Origin: Betaproteobacteria bacterium
GTDB taxonomy: Bacteria > Pseudomonadota > Gammaproteobacteria > Burkholderiales > SG8-39
NCBI GenBank assembly: GCA_005881355.1
Contig: VBDM01000034.1
Span: forward strand, 1-8,751
Reading direction: 5' to 3'
DNA: 8,751 bases
Both the position numbers and the translations under genes were made by a program. This document shows positions 7,498-8,751 of the stretch, piece after piece. Each line of letters begins with the position of its first letter. The stretch's first letter is position 1. The notes beneath the pieces were generated by a model. It saw only the letters and a list, made by a program, of their open reading frames with translations, was not told where the DNA came from and did not search any database.

Positions 7498-8019
7498 TCA
7501 TGTCTCGAGCTCCGCCAGCTTGTCGTCGATCTGCTCGTCGAGCTTTTCGTAGAACATCAGCATGCGGGCGGTCTGCAAGGCGGCCGTGTCGTCGTGACGG
7601 TCGTCCAGCTGATGACGCAGTTTTTCGAAGAGCTTCCCGCTTTCCCCGCGCAAACCGACCCGCAGCCGGAGCAGCGCCTCCGGCTTCTCGGAGCCCGCCT
7701 CGATTCGTTCGCGCCAACTCATCTGTTCCGCCAGGAACTCAGGCGGCATCGCCGTATCCGTCTCGAACTTCGGATCCACGCCGCGCAACTGCAGGATATA
7801 GACCGCCCGCCGCAGCGGCGACTTCAGGGTCTGGTAGGCTTCGTTCACGCGCGTCGCCAGCTGCATGGAAACGCGCTGCTCGGCCCGCGAGGCGGCCGCG
7901 AACCGGTCCGGGTGCACCTCGCGCTGCAGCTCGCGATAGCGCGCATCGAGCGCCGCGGCATCGACGGCGAAGCGCGCCGGGAGGCCGAACAGCTCGAAGT
8001 GGTTTTCATTCAGGTTCAT
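7498..8019 (-). CDS. hscB: Fe-S cluster assembly co-chaperone HscB (J-protein)
   Basis: This DnaJ-type co-chaperone binds IscU, delivers it to HscA and stimulates HscA ATPase activity. The 173-residue protein has an N-terminal J domain (about 5-75), FELFGLPARFAVD followed by HPD at 36-38, the catalytic tripeptide that contacts Hsp70. Further on, RVNEAYQTLKSPLRRAVYILQL is the HscB-specific continuation. A C-terminal three-helix domain follows (PPEFLAEQMSWRERIEAG onward), which in known HscB binds IscU. Length and domain order match the family. The ATG at 8019 is the first start after the hairpin pair at 8041-8087. Its Shine-Dalgarno is poor (CCGGAAC), so translation may be weak or sensitive to upstream RNA structure. 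It is the first gene downstream of a predicted intrinsic terminator, which sets it apart from the close packing elsewhere in the operon. Confidence 0.97.
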   Translation of the reverse strand: MNLNENHFELFGLPARFAVDAAALDARYRELQREVHPDRFAAASRAEQRVSMQLATRVNEAYQTLKSPLRRAVYILQLRGVDPKFETDTAMPPEFLAEQMSWRERIEAGSEKPEALLRLRVGLRGESGKLFEKLRHQLDDRHDDTAALQTARMLMFYEKLDEQIDDKLAELET

Positions 8020-8036
8020 TTCAGGTTCCGGGCTAG

Positions 8037-8061
8037 AAAAAAAGGGGCGTTTCGCCCCTTT
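8037..8061 (-). terminator. Intrinsic terminator/attenuator between iscA and hscB
   Basis: On the minus strand a perfect 9-bp stem, AAAGGGGCG paired with CGCCCCTTT around a 3-base AAA loop (stem arms 8061-8053 and 8049-8041), runs directly into a T-run. There are seven consecutive T from 8043 to 8037, counting the three closing the stem. This is the classical rho-independent form and points away from iscA. On the plus strand the tract after the stem is only TTTC, so it acts on the isc direction. It sits inside the operon, 17 bases before the hscB ATG, so it should cut transcripts back to iscA with partial readthrough into hscBA-fdx-iscX. Confidence 0.8.
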
Positions 8062-8070
8062 CTCGGCACT

Positions 8071-8087
8071 GCGAGGCCGGGCCTCGC
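8071..8087 (-). other. Hairpin abutting the iscA stop codon
   Basis: GCGAGGC and GCCTCGC form a perfect 7-bp GC-rich stem with a 3-base loop. On the minus strand it begins at the G of the iscA TAG stop. It has no T-run of its own and lies 9 bases before the terminator hairpin at 8061-8041. It may protect the 3' end of transcripts stopped at that terminator, or act as an element of a two-part attenuator. The function is inferred. Confidence 0.6.
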
Positions 8088-8407
8088 TAAACGTTGAAGG
8101 ACTCGCCGCAGCCGCACTCGTCCTTCACGTTGGGGTTGTTGAACTTGAAACCCTCGTTCAAGCCCTCGCGCGTGAAGTCCAGCTCGGTGCCTTCGAGGAA
8201 CCGGAGGCTTTTCGGATCGACGACGACCTTGACGCCGTGGCTCTCGAAGGTGTGGTCGTCCGTGTTGACGGCATCGGCGTATTCGATCCTGTAGGCGAGC
8301 CCGGAGCAGCCCGAGGTGCGCACGCCCAGGCGCAGACCCACGCCCTTCCCGCGCTTGGCAAGGAAATTCGAGACGTGGCTCGCGGCGCGTTCGGTCAGGG
8401 TGATCAT
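8087..8407 (-). CDS. iscA: A-type Fe-S cluster carrier IscA
   Basis: This A-type carrier accepts clusters or iron from the ISC machinery and passes them, notably as [4Fe-4S], to target enzymes. The protein is 106 residues, the normal length, starting MITLTERAA. The three conserved ligand cysteines are present: C34 in TSGCSGLAY, and C98 and C100 in DECGCGESF, matching E. coli C35, C99 and C101. The SFNV ending is typical of IscA. I placed the start at the ATG at 8407-8405 because it aligns with known IscA N-termini and overlaps the iscU stop as ATGA. Longer in-frame readings upstream are unrelated sequence within iscU. AAGG lies four bases upstream. Position between iscU and hscB favours IscA over ErpA or SufA. 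The stop is followed at once by two hairpins. Confidence 0.97.
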   Translation of the reverse strand: MITLTERAASHVSNFLAKRGKGVGLRLGVRTSGCSGLAYRIEYADAVNTDDHTFESHGVKVVVDPKSLRFLEGTELDFTREGLNEGFKFNNPNVKDECGCGESFNV

Positions 8408-8751
8408 GCCGCCTTGGCTTCCTTTTCGGCGGGCCGTTCGAGCCCGTGCTTCTTGCGGTAATCGACGATCGCCGCCTTGATCGCATCCTCGGCGAGGATC
8501 GAGCAATGGATCTTCACCGGCGGCAGCGCCAGCTCCTCGGCGATCTGGGTGTTCCGGATCGTCTCCGCCTGGTCGAGCGTCTTGCCCTTCACCCACTCGG
8601 TGACGAGCGACGAGGACGCGATGGCCGATCCGCAGCCGTAGGTCTTGAAGCGCGCGTCTTCGATGATCCCCTGCTCGTTGACCCGGATCTGCAGCTTCAT
8701 CACGTCGCCGCAGGCCGGCGCGCCGACCATGCCGGTGCCGATGTGCTCGTC
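8404..8751 (-). CDS. iscU: Fe-S cluster scaffold protein IscU (5' partial)
   Basis: This is the scaffold on which IscS-derived sulfur and iron form [2Fe-2S] clusters. The right window edge cuts the 5' end; 115 residues are visible, reading in frame from DEHIGTGMVGAPACGD, so about 23 residues are missing by comparison with E. coli IscU. All functional residues of the visible part are present (E. coli numbering): C37 and D39 in APACGD, C63 in TYGCGSA, H105 and C106 in KIHCSI. The LPPVK motif at 99-103, recognised by HscA, is intact. The C-terminus is about ten residues longer than in E. coli, with a Lys/Glu/Ala-rich tail ending EAKAA. The ATG at 8730 is an internal Met, not the start. The stop overlaps the iscA ATG by four bases (ATGA), suggesting coupled translation. 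iscS and iscR are expected beyond the edge. Confidence 0.98.
   Translation of the reverse strand, partial: DEHIGTGMVGAPACGDVMKLQIRVNEQGIIEDARFKTYGCGSAIASSSLVTEWVKGKTLDQAETIRNTQIAEELALPPVKIHCSILAEDAIKAAIVDYRKKHGLERPAEKEAKAA

Noticed and set aside
5446..8097. Long plus-strand open frame antisense to fdx, hscA and hscB
   Set aside because: The sense strand encodes unmistakable ISC proteins. The antisense product has Arg/His/Leu-biased composition and no recognisable motif, as expected of a GC-rich shadow frame.
8408..8596. N-terminal extension of iscA to an upstream start at 8596
   Set aside because: The added residues do not resemble any A-type carrier and lie out of frame within iscU. The ATG at 8407 gives the exact family length and the ATGA overlap.
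8404..8730. Start of iscU at the ATG at 8730
   Set aside because: In-frame sequence to the window edge (DEHIGTG) continues the IscU family alignment, so this Met is internal and the gene is truncated by the window.

Overview
This 8.75 kb window is GC-rich and densely coded. The proteins read like those of a betaproteobacterium. The basis is the ISC gene order, an HscA with a short N-terminal extension before the ATPase domain, and general protein similarity as I recall it; I ran no taxonomic search. It holds two complete or partial operons that converge on a 78-base intergenic gap.

Left block, plus strand (1-4990): a three-gene heavy-metal efflux RND operon in czcCBA order. The outer-membrane TolC-family channel is cut by the left window edge (1-704). 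It is followed by a lipoprotein periplasmic adaptor (728-1885) and a full-length inner-membrane proton/cation antiporter (1904-4990). The antiporter carries the Asp/Asp/Glu proton-relay motif of CzcA-type pumps. From what I recall of CusA it lacks two of that pump's three methionines, so divalent cations (Co/Zn/Cd/Ni) are a better guess than Cu(I)/Ag(I). Together the three proteins would form a tripartite pump across both membranes.

Right block, minus strand (8751 down to 5069): most of a canonical ISC iron-sulfur cluster assembly operon, in transcription order iscU (5' end outside the window), iscA, hscB, hscA, fdx, iscX. IscU is the scaffold, IscA an A-type carrier, and HscB/HscA the dedicated J-protein/Hsp70 pair that releases the cluster from IscU. 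Fdx is the [2Fe-2S] electron donor and IscX the small IscS-binding regulator. iscS and iscR, normally upstream, would lie beyond the right edge. Genes are tightly packed (4-base overlap iscU/iscA, 1-base overlap fdx/iscX, 6 bases hscA-fdx, 15 bases hscB-hscA). The exception is the iscA-hscB junction.

That junction is the most interesting element. Two adjacent hairpins lie between iscA and hscB, and the second has the full form of a rho-independent terminator on the minus strand. Only 17 bases separate its T-run from the hscB start. Any transcript reaching hscBA-fdx-iscX must therefore pass through it, which suggests attenuation of the chaperone half of the operon relative to the scaffold half. 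I see no mobile elements, CRISPR arrays, tRNA or rRNA genes, and otherwise the window is ordinary core and metal-resistance sequence.
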